Shown: piece after piece, positions 46,613 through 53,965 of the stretch | How the letters are laid out: each line of letters starts with the position of its first letter | How positions within the stretch are numbered: position 1 is the stretch's first letter | Origin: JBGRQA01 sp041725895 | GTDB taxonomy: Bacteria > Bacteroidota > Bacteroidia > Bacteroidales > Marinifilaceae | DNA length: 64,000 nucleotides | Direction: 5' to 3' | Assembly: GCA_041725895.1 (NCBI GenBank) | Contig: JBGRQA010000020.1 | Span: 48,908-112,907, forward strand | The notes under the pieces: model-generated | Told to the model about the DNA's origin: nothing | Database searches by the model: none | The model's input: the letters and a program-made list of their open reading frames with translations, nothing else | Position numbers and translations under genes: made by a program

Positions 46613-47062
46613 ATGGACATTGAAATCTGGCACATTTGGTTTATCGGTTCGATTGTATTTTTCATTCTGGAAATATTTCTGCCCTCCTTTGTTGCCGTAT
46701 GCTTGGGCGCAGGTGCACTAATTGCCGGGATAGCCGCCTTTGTGGGAATGGAAATCGAAACCCAACTTTTAGTTTTTTCAATTGTGACCGTCGTTTCAGT
46801 TTTCCTGATTCGCCCTTTGATGCTCAAATTCGCCCGAAAGCGATCAGATACAATATCTACCAATGCTGAGGGAATGATAGGCAGAAAAGGAATTGTATGT
46901 GAAGCTATAGGTCCCAAACCTCATAGTGGGAGAGTAAGCATTGACGGAGACAATTGGAAAGCAATTTCAGAAACCGGTGAACTTATTCAGATGAACACTG
47001 AGGTAATGGTCACCCAAATAGATAGTATTATAATAACCGTAAAACCAATAAGCAACAAGTAA
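46613..47062 (+). CDS. NfeD-family membrane protein
   Basis: The 149-residue protein has three hydrophobic segments at its N-terminus (WFIGSIVFFILEIFLPSFVAV, GAGALIAGIAAFVGM, LLVFSIVTVVSVFLI). A small OB-fold C-terminal domain (GMIGRKGIVCEAIGPKPHSGRVSIDGDNW) is the NfeD hallmark. Short NfeD proteins pair with SPFH proteins to organise membrane microdomains. Here the SPFH gene begins the base after its stop codon. Confidence 0.92.
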   Translation: MDIEIWHIWFIGSIVFFILEIFLPSFVAVCLGAGALIAGIAAFVGMEIETQLLVFSIVTVVSVFLIRPLMLKFARKRSDTISTNAEGMIGRKGIVCEAIGPKPHSGRVSIDGDNWKAISETGELIQMNTEVMVTQIDSIIITVKPISNK

Positions 47063-48049
47063 ATGGGTGCATTAATTTTTATGGGCGTTCTTGCCCTTTT
47101 TGCAATTTTCATAGTGGCCTCAGGGCTTAAAATCGTAAAACAATCGGAAACCATTATCATTGAACGATTGGGTAAATACCACAAAACACTGGCCTCGGGA
47201 GTTAATGTTATTATTCCCATATTCGATCAACCTCGCGATATCATTTGGCGTTACGTTCGTGAAGATTTCGAAGGTCGTAAAGTGGTTAATTTCAAAAACA
47301 AATCGAGAATCGATTTACGGGAAACAGTATACGATTTTCCAAAACAGAACGTAATTACCAAAGATAATGTTGGCGTTGAAATTAATGCCCTGCTCTACTT
47401 TCAAATCATGGATCCGGTGAAATCGGTGTATGAAATTGAGAATCTTCCCGATGCCATTGAAAAATTAACCCAAACAACCCTAAGAAATGTAATTGGAGAA
47501 CTGGAGTTGGATGAAACTCTTACCTCCCGAGATACCATCAATACCAAATTGCGGGGTATTTTGGATGATGCCACCAACAAATGGGGAGTTAAGGTAAACC
47601 GGGTAGAATTGCAAGACATCAACCCTCCGGAAGACATCAAGGCTGCGATGGAAAAACAAATGCGGGCCGAACGGGACCGAAGAGCTGCCATACTGGAAGC
47701 TGAAGGGATGAAACGTGCGAAAATACTGGAAGCTGAAGGGATCAAGGAATCGGAAATCAACAAGGCAGAAGGGGAAAAACGTTCCAAAATACTACGTGCT
47801 GAAGGGGAAGCCGATGCCCGGATCAAGAAAGCCATGGCAGAAGCCGAAGCGATCCAAAAGATTACCCAGGCTATTAGCCAGGAAGACGGTGATCCCGTAA
47901 ATTACCTTGTAGCCGTAAGATATTTGGACACATTCAAGGATATGGTAAGTGGCAAAGACAACAAGGTAATCTATATGCCTTACGAGGCCACCGGAGTGTT
48001 GAGCTCAATTGGCGGTATCAAAAATATGCTGGAGAAAACCCTAAAATAA
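47063..48049 (+). CDS. SPFH/Band 7 protein, paraslipin (QmcA-like)
   Basis: One N-terminal membrane hairpin (LIFMGVLALFAIFIVASGL) anchors a Band 7 domain. The domain has the typical VKQSETIIIERLGKYHKTL and VISELELDETL-like segment NVIGELELDETLTSRDTIN. A long Ala/Glu/Lys coiled coil follows (AEGMKRAKILEAEGIKESEI), through which these proteins oligomerise. The C-terminal tail (NYLVAVRYLDTFKDMV) is family-typical. Length is 328. Coupled to NfeD upstream and ended by a good terminator. Confidence 0.94.
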   Translation: MGALIFMGVLALFAIFIVASGLKIVKQSETIIIERLGKYHKTLASGVNVIIPIFDQPRDIIWRYVREDFEGRKVVNFKNKSRIDLRETVYDFPKQNVITKDNVGVEINALLYFQIMDPVKSVYEIENLPDAIEKLTQTTLRNVIGELELDETLTSRDTINTKLRGILDDATNKWGVKVNRVELQDINPPEDIKAAMEKQMRAERDRRAAILEAEGMKRAKILEAEGIKESEINKAEGEKRSKILRAEGEADARIKKAMAEAEAIQKITQAISQEDGDPVNYLVAVRYLDTFKDMVSGKDNKVIYMPYEATGVLSSIGGIKNMLEKTLK

Positions 48050-48105
48050 ATTATATAATACCGATCACAAAGATAGCTGAACGGTATAACCCAACCCTTT
48101 AACCC

Positions 48106-48138
48106 TAAAGCCGGCCTTATGGCCGGTTTTTCTTTTTC
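48106..48138 (+). terminator. Terminator of the NfeD-paraslipin operon
   Basis: Stem CCGGCC/GGCCGG with a TTAT loop, followed by TTTTTCTTTTT. Confidence 0.85.
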
Positions 48139-48305
48139 AGGATGCCGGGAATTTTGTATTTTTAGTAGAAGACGATTTGATGATCTTTTCGATTTCTGCA
48201 AAAAACCGATCAAACAATGATAAGCCCTGTTGGCAGCAGAAAAAAGGAACCAACAAATAGATGATTCCAATCCTTCTGAATGTACTAATTCAAAAGAATA
48301 TTATC

Positions 48306-48506
48306 ATGAATAATAATTCAGCAAAGCCCGATCGCGATCCAAGAAAAACCATGCTTCTGTGTATTCTGGTAGGGAGCGGAATTGGTTTTATAACCGGTGC
48401 AGCCTTTTTCAATATAGGGGCAGGACTACTTATCGGATTGAGTATTGGAATTGCAGCCGGATTCTCCCTAACCAAAAGAGAGCCTCCAAATCAAAACAGA
48501 TCATAA
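48306..48506 (+). CDS. Small glycine-rich membrane protein, 66 aa
   Basis: From ATG 48306 (MNNNSAKPDRDPRKTM) the product has two short hydrophobic stretches, LLCILVGSGIGFITGAAFF and IGAGLLIGLSIGIAAGF, rich in glycine. They are joined by a tight turn and end in a charged tail. Glycine-zipper-like spacing suggests packing helices. The longer ATG at 48261 adds 15 residues. No family is recognised; it follows the paraslipin terminator, so it has a separate transcript. Confidence 0.55.
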   Translation: MNNNSAKPDRDPRKTMLLCILVGSGIGFITGAAFFNIGAGLLIGLSIGIAAGFSLTKREPPNQNRS

Positions 48507-48599
48507 TTCAAAACCATTCCGGGTTCAGAAAGTCAAACCCACAACTTCTGAACAATACGATCTCCTATACTTTCCGTAACTTTAGGGAAGAAAGCATTT

Positions 48600-49088
48600 C
48601 TAAGAAATCACTTTTTTTACCTCAAACAAAAACTCAAGGAATTCTATGGTTTCCTCGTGGATGCCCATATCATGACTCTCACGGTTACCGGCAACATTCA
48701 ACACCCGAATATCGCTGTCTTCCAACCACTGAATGAACATATCAAACATTTCCTGTCTGTCCATAGACATATCCAACACTTCAAAAGGCTTCTTTAATTC
48801 CTGACAGTAATGGATGGTCAATCGTGTTCCTTCTCCCTGGTTTCCGTCCCGAACCAGAATCAAAGTTCCATCGCTTTCACGAACGTTTTTCAAAGTTCTG
48901 GCCTCATATTCCTCACTCATCAACTCAGTCAGCGGATAACGATCAGGAATCCGACCATCTTCACACATCCGCCCCTTGGGACAATACCCGTCGCAAACAA
49001 CACCATGGCTCAATGCAAACTCCAACGCCCCTTGATCCACCCCGGTTTGTCCACCGGAAATGATCTTCTCAATACCCTTCATATTCAT
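48600..49088 (-). CDS. YpsA-related SLOG protein (putative molybdenum carrier family)
   Basis: The 162-residue protein begins MKGIEKIISGGQTGVDQGAL (from 49082). The SGGQTGVDQGA loop is the nucleotide-binding hallmark of the SLOG superfamily, in the circularly permuted YpsA/'molybdenum carrier' branch. GYCPKGRMCEDGRIPDRYPL and ARTLKNVRESDGTLILV continue the pattern. SLOG domains bind nucleotides or related ligands, and the molybdenum label comes from annotation practice. The gene is monocistronic; the neighbouring 131-aa cysteine protein has the same orientation. Confidence 0.82.
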   Translation of the reverse strand: MNMKGIEKIISGGQTGVDQGALEFALSHGVVCDGYCPKGRMCEDGRIPDRYPLTELMSEEYEARTLKNVRESDGTLILVRDGNQGEGTRLTIHYCQELKKPFEVLDMSMDRQEMFDMFIQWLEDSDIRVLNVAGNRESHDMGIHEETIEFLEFLFEVKKVIS

Positions 49089-49292
49089 GGTTTGCCTCCT
49101 TCTTTATTCATTTTAAAGATACGAAAAAGAGAAAGGCTATGCTAGAAATAGCGGCATTTTCAGTCCTAGGATAGATCGATTAAACAAAGTAGTTTTTAGC
49201 ACTTTGCACGTTGAAAAATGTTGCTTCCTGTTTAAAGAAGACACTATTCCCCTTTGTACAGGTAGAATAATAACTATCAGAAATGAAACCTG

Positions 49293-49688
49293 CTACTCGT
49301 CCCTGGTATTTTTTTCCTCATCCAGTGAATACAGGTTGTCAAAACTTAAAGGAGAGCTTTCCGGTTCAGGGGATGTGCTTTTGACAGGATAAACATCCTC
49401 AGGATGGAACCCGCCAACCTGTAACCACACCTCTTTCCCCTGATTCAGGTACAGCTTCCCCTGCTCCCAACCAATACCTTCACCATGGGCAAGAAAACAG
49501 GAGGCACAAAAAAAGCCCGAAAGTCTTTGTTCCTTCAACCGACCATCAATAAAATACTTTTCGTAAGAGAATGGTACCTGACATACATTGCACCGTTGGG
49601 GTGGAGATGGAAAAAAGATGCCCAACTTTTCGCCTAAAGCAACTTGAGCTGTTTGATCCAACAATTTATAAGCAAATTCTTGTTTCAT
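49293..49688 (-). CDS. Hypothetical CxxC protein, 131 aa
   Basis: Two cysteine pairs, QRCNVCQVPF and FFCASCFLAHGEG, are placed about 30 residues apart and probably hold a zinc ion in a ribbon-type fold. No signal peptide. The C-terminal third is acidic and probably disordered (STSPEPESSPLSFDN). I do not recognise a family. ATG 49688 is the only reasonable start. Confidence 0.62.
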   Translation of the reverse strand: MKQEFAYKLLDQTAQVALGEKLGIFFPSPPQRCNVCQVPFSYEKYFIDGRLKEQRLSGFFCASCFLAHGEGIGWEQGKLYLNQGKEVWLQVGGFHPEDVYPVKSTSPEPESSPLSFDNLYSLDEEKNTRDE

Positions 49689-50379
49689 AAGATTCTAAAT
49701 TTGGTCCAATATGGATTATAGTGGGTGCTTTTCGTTCAAAGTAATTCCTAATATTATGCTTTCGTCCTTTAGCCGGACGGGCTTGTACTTTTTTCATGAA
49801 AAAAAAGTACCAAAAATTCTAGGCTACGGCACTCGCTGCCCCATCACGACTCGAAGGCTAAACAGAATGAACTCACCTCGTTCCTCGGCTCAAACAGCAT
49901 TCTGTTCTTCACGCCTCTCTCGCCTATGGGGCCCCACCTCCGTTGCCAATGCCGATGTGCTACGATTAAAGTTTATGCGATCCGGAACAAGGAATTATAT
50001 GTGTAAGTATTCTACAAACAAACACAATTCATTTTTATCCACTAAAAATCACATAGTGTCCTAAATTTGTTTGTAAAGGATATATGAAATTCACCCATTT
50101 TGTCTTCCTCCTGTGCGAAAAAAGGATTACTCATGACTCGTTTCATCTGTTTATATTTTCTTTGCTAGTACCCTTCCGCTGGTTATGGGAGGAACTTAGC
50201 ATTCGCAGTCAATCATTACCACCAGTGAACTCGAAAACCCGGTTGTCTTGCATCCCTGACAGACATTGAAGGAATAATTGTTCAATCATGCTTGTTGCAT
50301 TGTGGGGCTATTTGATTTGGAAATAATTAAGCGAAGCAATTCCTATAAACAAACATCTCCAACTGCAATCCTTTTGCCT
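49689..50379. other. Intergenic region with a structured, GC-richer element
   Basis: About 690 bp without a convincing gene. 49785-49990 holds the hairpins listed separately. The rest (50,000-50,379) shows nothing I recognise. Confidence 0.5.
49785..49906. repeat. Palindromic element, possible dispersed repeat or ncRNA
   Basis: GTACTTTTTTCATG and CATGAAAAAAAAGTAC form a near-perfect palindrome at 49785-49810. Then 9-bp arms AACAGAATG (49861-49869) and CATTCTGTT (49898-49906) pair across 28 bp that include CCTCGTTCCTCGG. The stretch to about 49990 is clearly richer in G and C than its flanks. Confidence 0.5.
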
Positions 50380-50766
50380 CTAATCGTAAAGCAAAGTTTT
50401 TTCGCCCTCCTCTATTTCTGTAGATTTACATTCAGGACAGCGTGGTTGGGCATTGAACCTAAATTGACCTCCGCATTGGCACTGACCGCATAGCCTCTCA
50501 ATTTTGGAATGGTATTCCTCCAAGGAAATAGCTTTCCCCTGATAGTTTTCCCGAATGTATTTGTCCTGCTCCATGGTAGCGACACAGTAAGGTCCACCCA
50601 AACCTTTCAAATAGGCCAAATGGATCTCCCCCAGTTGGTCAAAACCAATATCTTTTGTCTCTCCACATTGGTCGCACCGCAACAAATGAAAGAAAAATCC
50701 ACCTCCATGCTCTACCTGAAAATGGAAGCCACAACTCCTGCAAACAGCTCTCTTACAATGTCCCAT
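50380..50766 (-). CDS. Hypothetical multi-zinc-ribbon protein, about 128 aa
   Basis: Four CxxC pairs: CKRAVCRSCGF, LRCDQCGE, LCGQCQCGGQF and PRCPECKS, enough for two zinc ribbons at either end of a short helical middle (AYLKGLGGPYCVATM). I start at ATG 50766 (MGHCKRAVC); the longer frame begins with TTG. No signal peptide or membrane segment. It could bind nucleic acid or protein. Family unknown. Confidence 0.62.
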   Translation of the reverse strand: MGHCKRAVCRSCGFHFQVEHGGGFFFHLLRCDQCGETKDIGFDQLGEIHLAYLKGLGGPYCVATMEQDKYIRENYQGKAISLEEYHSKIERLCGQCQCGGQFRFNAQPRCPECKSTEIEEGEKTLLYD

Positions 50767-50790
50767 AAATCGTCGTATTAGATAGTACAA

Positions 50791-51339
50791 TAAGCTTACT
50801 ATAATTTACCACTTTTTCAGCTATCCATCCAAAGATTAAAGAAAAATTTCAACAATTAATCGTAAGTGCTTAAAAACCAAGACAAACAGAGAGCCATTCT
50901 TCTGTTATGTCGAACAATTCTAAATAATAACATTTTTAATTAACAAAAAAGGGGAAAATAATTGTTTGAGAAGGGGACGGTTAATCTCCAAATCTATGTA
51001 AAACAAAAGTACATTTTTTTGAACCGAAGCACTACGAAGCTAGACCGAAGGAACAACGAAGGTAAATAATAGCTATTAACCAAGTCAATTTTGTTAAACA
51101 ACACGACATCATATCCATACATAAACAAGAAGATCATTCCATTCTATAGAATTTAGGGCTATTGACTTCCTGAAAAATCTTTAGGAAATTGCTTCCACCG
51201 TATTGAATTGCATTCGAAAACCAATGACTGTAATATCGAATTTATACCATCCGGGATTTCGTCCTCAACCGATAGTAGGAGCGACAAAGTTCTTTGACGT
51301 ACTGGAAAAATAATAATGGGTAAAAACACTATATCATCC
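50791..51339. other. Intergenic region, no gene seen
   Basis: Mostly AT-rich. It contains a short phased motif (CGAAG at 51025, 51035, 51046 and 51057) after a poly-T run. Open frames here have no coding character. Confidence 0.45.
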
Positions 51340-51372
51340 CCCTGCCCCTTTGCATTTTGCATTGGGGCAGGG
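51340..51372. repeat. GC-rich inverted repeat downstream of the reductase gene
   Basis: Perfect 9-bp arms CCCTGCCCC and GGGGCAGGG around a 15-base spacer that itself contains TGCA twice. It lies 42 bp past the stop codon of the minus-strand reductase gene. No T tract follows, so its role as a terminator is doubtful. Confidence 0.6.
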
Positions 51373-51414
51373 ATTACAACTTTTGTTTCAGAAACCTCTC
51401 TGCTGGATTGGAAA

Positions 51415-51960
51415 CTATTGCTCCCTTTTGCGAAGGTAGGAATCCTGTACAACTGCATCCAGGTATACTTTCGATGCAATGTGTTCAAACGCCAATTCTT
51501 TGGGCAGTTCGCCAAATAAGCGAATTCCGCCGCCCAAGAGAATGGGAATCCTTGTAATTATCAACTCATCAATCTGATCCTCTTTCAGGAAATTTTGAAT
51601 TGTAACTCCCCCATCAATATACAACTGTTTGAAACCTTTGTTATGTATTTGCTCCAAGACCTCAGCAACAGAACCTTTTACCAACTGTACCTTGTCTTCG
51701 TACTTTTCAGGCACTTCGTTTAAAAAATTGCTTAAAACAAACACCGGCTTGGAATAAGGCCATTCACAATCGAAACTACATACCGTCTCAAAGGTGTTAC
51801 GCCCCATAACAATTGCATCAACCCGGTTAATGAAATCGACATATCCCATATCCTGATTCTCCGGATTAGGAACCGACTGTAACCACTCCAAACCACCATT
51901 TCTGTCAGCAATGTAGCCATCCAAACTGGTGGCTATAAAAACCATGTTTCTCTTCTCCAT
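51415..51960 (-). CDS. Dihydrofolate-reductase-fold protein (RibD C-terminal type)
   Basis: NADPH-binding reductase-fold protein of about 181 residues from ATG 51960 (MEKRNMVFIATSLDGYIAD). The family start SLDGYIADRNGGLEWL, the GRNTFETV block and the DGGVTIQNFL loop are typical of the YwjB/YyaP group of DHFR-like proteins. No enzymatic substrate is established for most of them. An AraC regulator gene ends about 65 bp upstream on the same strand, so the two are probably linked. Confidence 0.88.
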   Translation of the reverse strand: MEKRNMVFIATSLDGYIADRNGGLEWLQSVPNPENQDMGYVDFINRVDAIVMGRNTFETVCSFDCEWPYSKPVFVLSNFLNEVPEKYEDKVQLVKGSVAEVLEQIHNKGFKQLYIDGGVTIQNFLKEDQIDELIITRIPILLGGGIRLFGELPKELAFEHIASKVYLDAVVQDSYLRKREQ

Positions 51961-52026
51961 ATCAGCATAATTTATTTGATGCAAAGATTAGATTTCAAAA
52001 GATAGCAAAATTGTACAGAATTTACC

Positions 52027-52782
52027 CTAGGCCACTTTTCCCTTATTGATGAATTCCCGGGGTGATTGACCACAAAAGTTTTTGAAAACCTTATTAAAAT
52101 GGGACTGATCGTAAAAGCCTGCTCCCAGTCCGACTTGAATCAGCTTTTCTGATTTGTTATTTTGAAGCATTTGAATCGCATAATTCACCTGCTTGAGCTT
52201 TACGTACTGACTGGGCGTCAGCAAATAGTGCTTTTTGAACTTTTGAATGAAACTCTTTTGTGTAATCGAAAGGGACAAATTGAAGTTACTTAGAGCCCCC
52301 TTTTGCAACATTTCCGAAGAGATATAGTTTTCAAACTTTAGCAAGTCGGAATCAATAAAGGAACCATCAAACAATCGCAGCAAATGCGGTACTACTGCTT
52401 CGAACCGAGGCTCTTGTGGTTCAATAATGTTTTCATACAGGATGTCCGAAACAATTTTCATGGATTGAGAACCAAATTTGTTGATCAGTGCTCCATAGCA
52501 GAAGGGTTTCAACAAAAGGCCAACATTGGAGTATTCTCCCGAAACCCTGGTTTGGAAAGGAGAAGTTTTTAATCCGGAAATAATTTGGTGATTGTACCTA
52601 CTGTAGAAATTCTCAATGTTCTGTCCATCCATCTTAAACTGATCACCGTAATTAAAGATCAGTTCTGTGAAAAGGGCTGCATGATGATTTGCTTGCAGGT
52701 AAACCTCATTAGCCTTTCCAACCCAAATCACATCCACAAATTGGCTCAATGGAAACACCGGGATATATGTATACGAGATCAT
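52027..52782 (-). CDS. AraC-family transcriptional regulator
   Basis: The 251-residue protein has an N-terminal ligand-type domain (FVDVIWVGKANEVYL region) and a C-terminal double helix-turn-helix. The second helix pair is seen as VGLGAGFYDQSHFNKVFKNFCGQSPREF, the classic AraC end. It is soluble, unlike the membrane AraC protein at 29,425. It lies just upstream of the DHFR-fold gene, its probable target or operon partner. Confidence 0.9.
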   Translation of the reverse strand: MISYTYIPVFPLSQFVDVIWVGKANEVYLQANHHAALFTELIFNYGDQFKMDGQNIENFYSRYNHQIISGLKTSPFQTRVSGEYSNVGLLLKPFCYGALINKFGSQSMKIVSDILYENIIEPQEPRFEAVVPHLLRLFDGSFIDSDLLKFENYISSEMLQKGALSNFNLSLSITQKSFIQKFKKHYLLTPSQYVKLKQVNYAIQMLQNNKSEKLIQVGLGAGFYDQSHFNKVFKNFCGQSPREFINKGKVA

Positions 52783-52909
52783 TGATTAAAAAATTTTGAA
52801 GGTCATTGAAACATCGAGTAGCAATTTTGGCAATTCCATTGCAGATTTTGGAATTAAATCTCTTACTGGAATATTCAATTGGAGGGTATAACCTGAGTAA
52901 AAGATATAA

Positions 52910-52943
52910 AAAAAACCTCCAACTGAATAGTTGAAGGTTTTTA
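52910..52943. terminator. Terminator of tRNA-Cys (works on both strands)
   Basis: Stem AAAAACCTcCAACT/AGTTGaAGGTTTTT with a GAAT loop. The minus strand continues with T8, ending the tRNA-Cys transcript. Confidence 0.85.
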
Positions 52944-52946
52944 TTG

Positions 52947-53017
52947 AGGTCTCTGGCGGATTCGAACCGCCGTAGATGGTTTTGCAGACCACTGCCTAGC
53001 CACTCGGCCAAGAGACC
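52947..53017 (-). tRNA. tRNA-Cys (GCA)
   Basis: Acceptor stem GGTCTCT/AGAGACC, anticodon loop CTGCAAA giving anticodon GCA, T loop TTCGAAT, and discriminator U73, the main cysteine identity base. CCA is not encoded. Length is 71 nt. Confidence 0.95.
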
Positions 53018-53134
53018 CTTTCTCCCTTAAAGGCGTTGCAAAGATATAAATTTCTCATTAACCTGTACAAACTTTTTTACGCTTTTTGTACAATTTTTTT
53101 TCATCTTTTTCCCATTCTCAGGGAGATCAAGCAT

Positions 53135-53485
53135 TTAACGACTCAGTGTTAAACTAACTTTTTCGATTTGTCCGCCCATTGGGGGATTCATCTTGGATAC
53201 TTTCACTCTGGCGTGCTCCAATTCCGGGAAATTGGCGTAGAGTACATCAAGAATTCGCTCGCATACGTGTTCCAGCAAATGAGATTTCTCAGCCAGTTGT
53301 TCTTTAATCATCTCATAGGCTCGTTGATAGTTCAGTGCATCCTGAATACTATCGGATTTGGCCGCTTTAGCTGCATCATATTCCATGCGAACATTCACAA
53401 TAAACTTGTTGCCTACAACTTGCTCCTCTTTAAAACATCCGTGGTAGGCATAAAATTCCATGCCCTCGATCTCAATAACTCCCAT
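53135..53485 (-). CDS. folB: Dihydroneopterin aldolase
   Basis: Converts 7,8-dihydroneopterin to 6-hydroxymethyl-dihydropterin in folate synthesis. The family start MGVIEIEGMEFYAYHGCFKEEQVVGNKF is clear. The catalytic lysine and substrate glutamate are in the C-terminal KVSKMNPPMGGQIEKVSLTL block. HLLEHVCERIL is the conserved helix. Length 116 is normal. No other folate gene is nearby. Confidence 0.94.
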   Translation of the reverse strand: MGVIEIEGMEFYAYHGCFKEEQVVGNKFIVNVRMEYDAAKAAKSDSIQDALNYQRAYEMIKEQLAEKSHLLEHVCERILDVLYANFPELEHARVKVSKMNPPMGGQIEKVSLTLSR

Positions 53486-53824
53486 TTCTTCAAAATGTTA
53501 ATGTGTTCTATTGTTTCTGCGGCGAAAATAAGGGAAAAAATTTAAAAGAGGATAGGATTCACCCCAGATTACGCAGATTTGCACAGATTGAGATACAGAA
53601 CACAGATTGAACTGATGGAAAAAGATAAGCACTAATCTTGCCAGGGTATAGATCAACCATCACAATACCAATAGTGGCAAGTGGCAAGTGGCAAGTGGCA
53701 AGTGGCAAGTGGCAAGTGGCAAAATTAAAGCTCCTCATCAATATTTATTCACATCTTGGTCCCATTAAATGGGATTTCTTTCAATTCCTCAGCACTTTCG
53801 GTTCTGAGATTACGGGATTTTAGC
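53486..53824. other. Intergenic region with two simple repeats
   Basis: It holds a degenerate CAGATT-type repeat near 53562-53610 and the AGTGGCA heptamer array at 53673-53721. No gene is seen. Confidence 0.5.
53673..53721. repeat. Seven tandem copies of the heptamer AGTGGCA
   Basis: Seven perfect copies starting at 53673, 53680, 53687, 53694, 53701, 53708 and 53715. The junction CAAGTGGCAAG is the complement of the right arm of the inverted repeat at 26516. Confidence 0.97.
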
Positions 53825-53832
53825 TACTTTTG
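53825..53832 (+). promoter_or_regulatory. -7 box of glnS
   Basis: Perfect TACTTTTG, giving a leader of about 125 bases before ATG 53966. The leader has a small CCCC/GGGG hairpin. No clear -33 box. Confidence 0.45.
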
Positions 53833-53965
53833 TTTTTTGTGCAAAATTGTACTCATTTACAGTTTTTATTGTAAATTTAAGTGAGTGCAAATAGCCTAAG
53901 GCAAAGCAAATCCCCAAACAACAAGGGGTAAGGCAAAATATGTATCATTTTAAATTGAGTGAAGT

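Noticed and set aside
51159..51515. Minus-strand frame overlapping the DHFR-fold gene end
   Set aside because: Overlaps a real gene in another frame and crosses the GC-rich inverted repeat; no family resemblance.
53562..53610. Degenerate CAGATT repeats as a gene or CRISPR remnant
   Set aside because: Only a few imperfect short copies (AGATTACGCAGATTTGCACAG); it resembles simple intergenic repeats common in this phylum.
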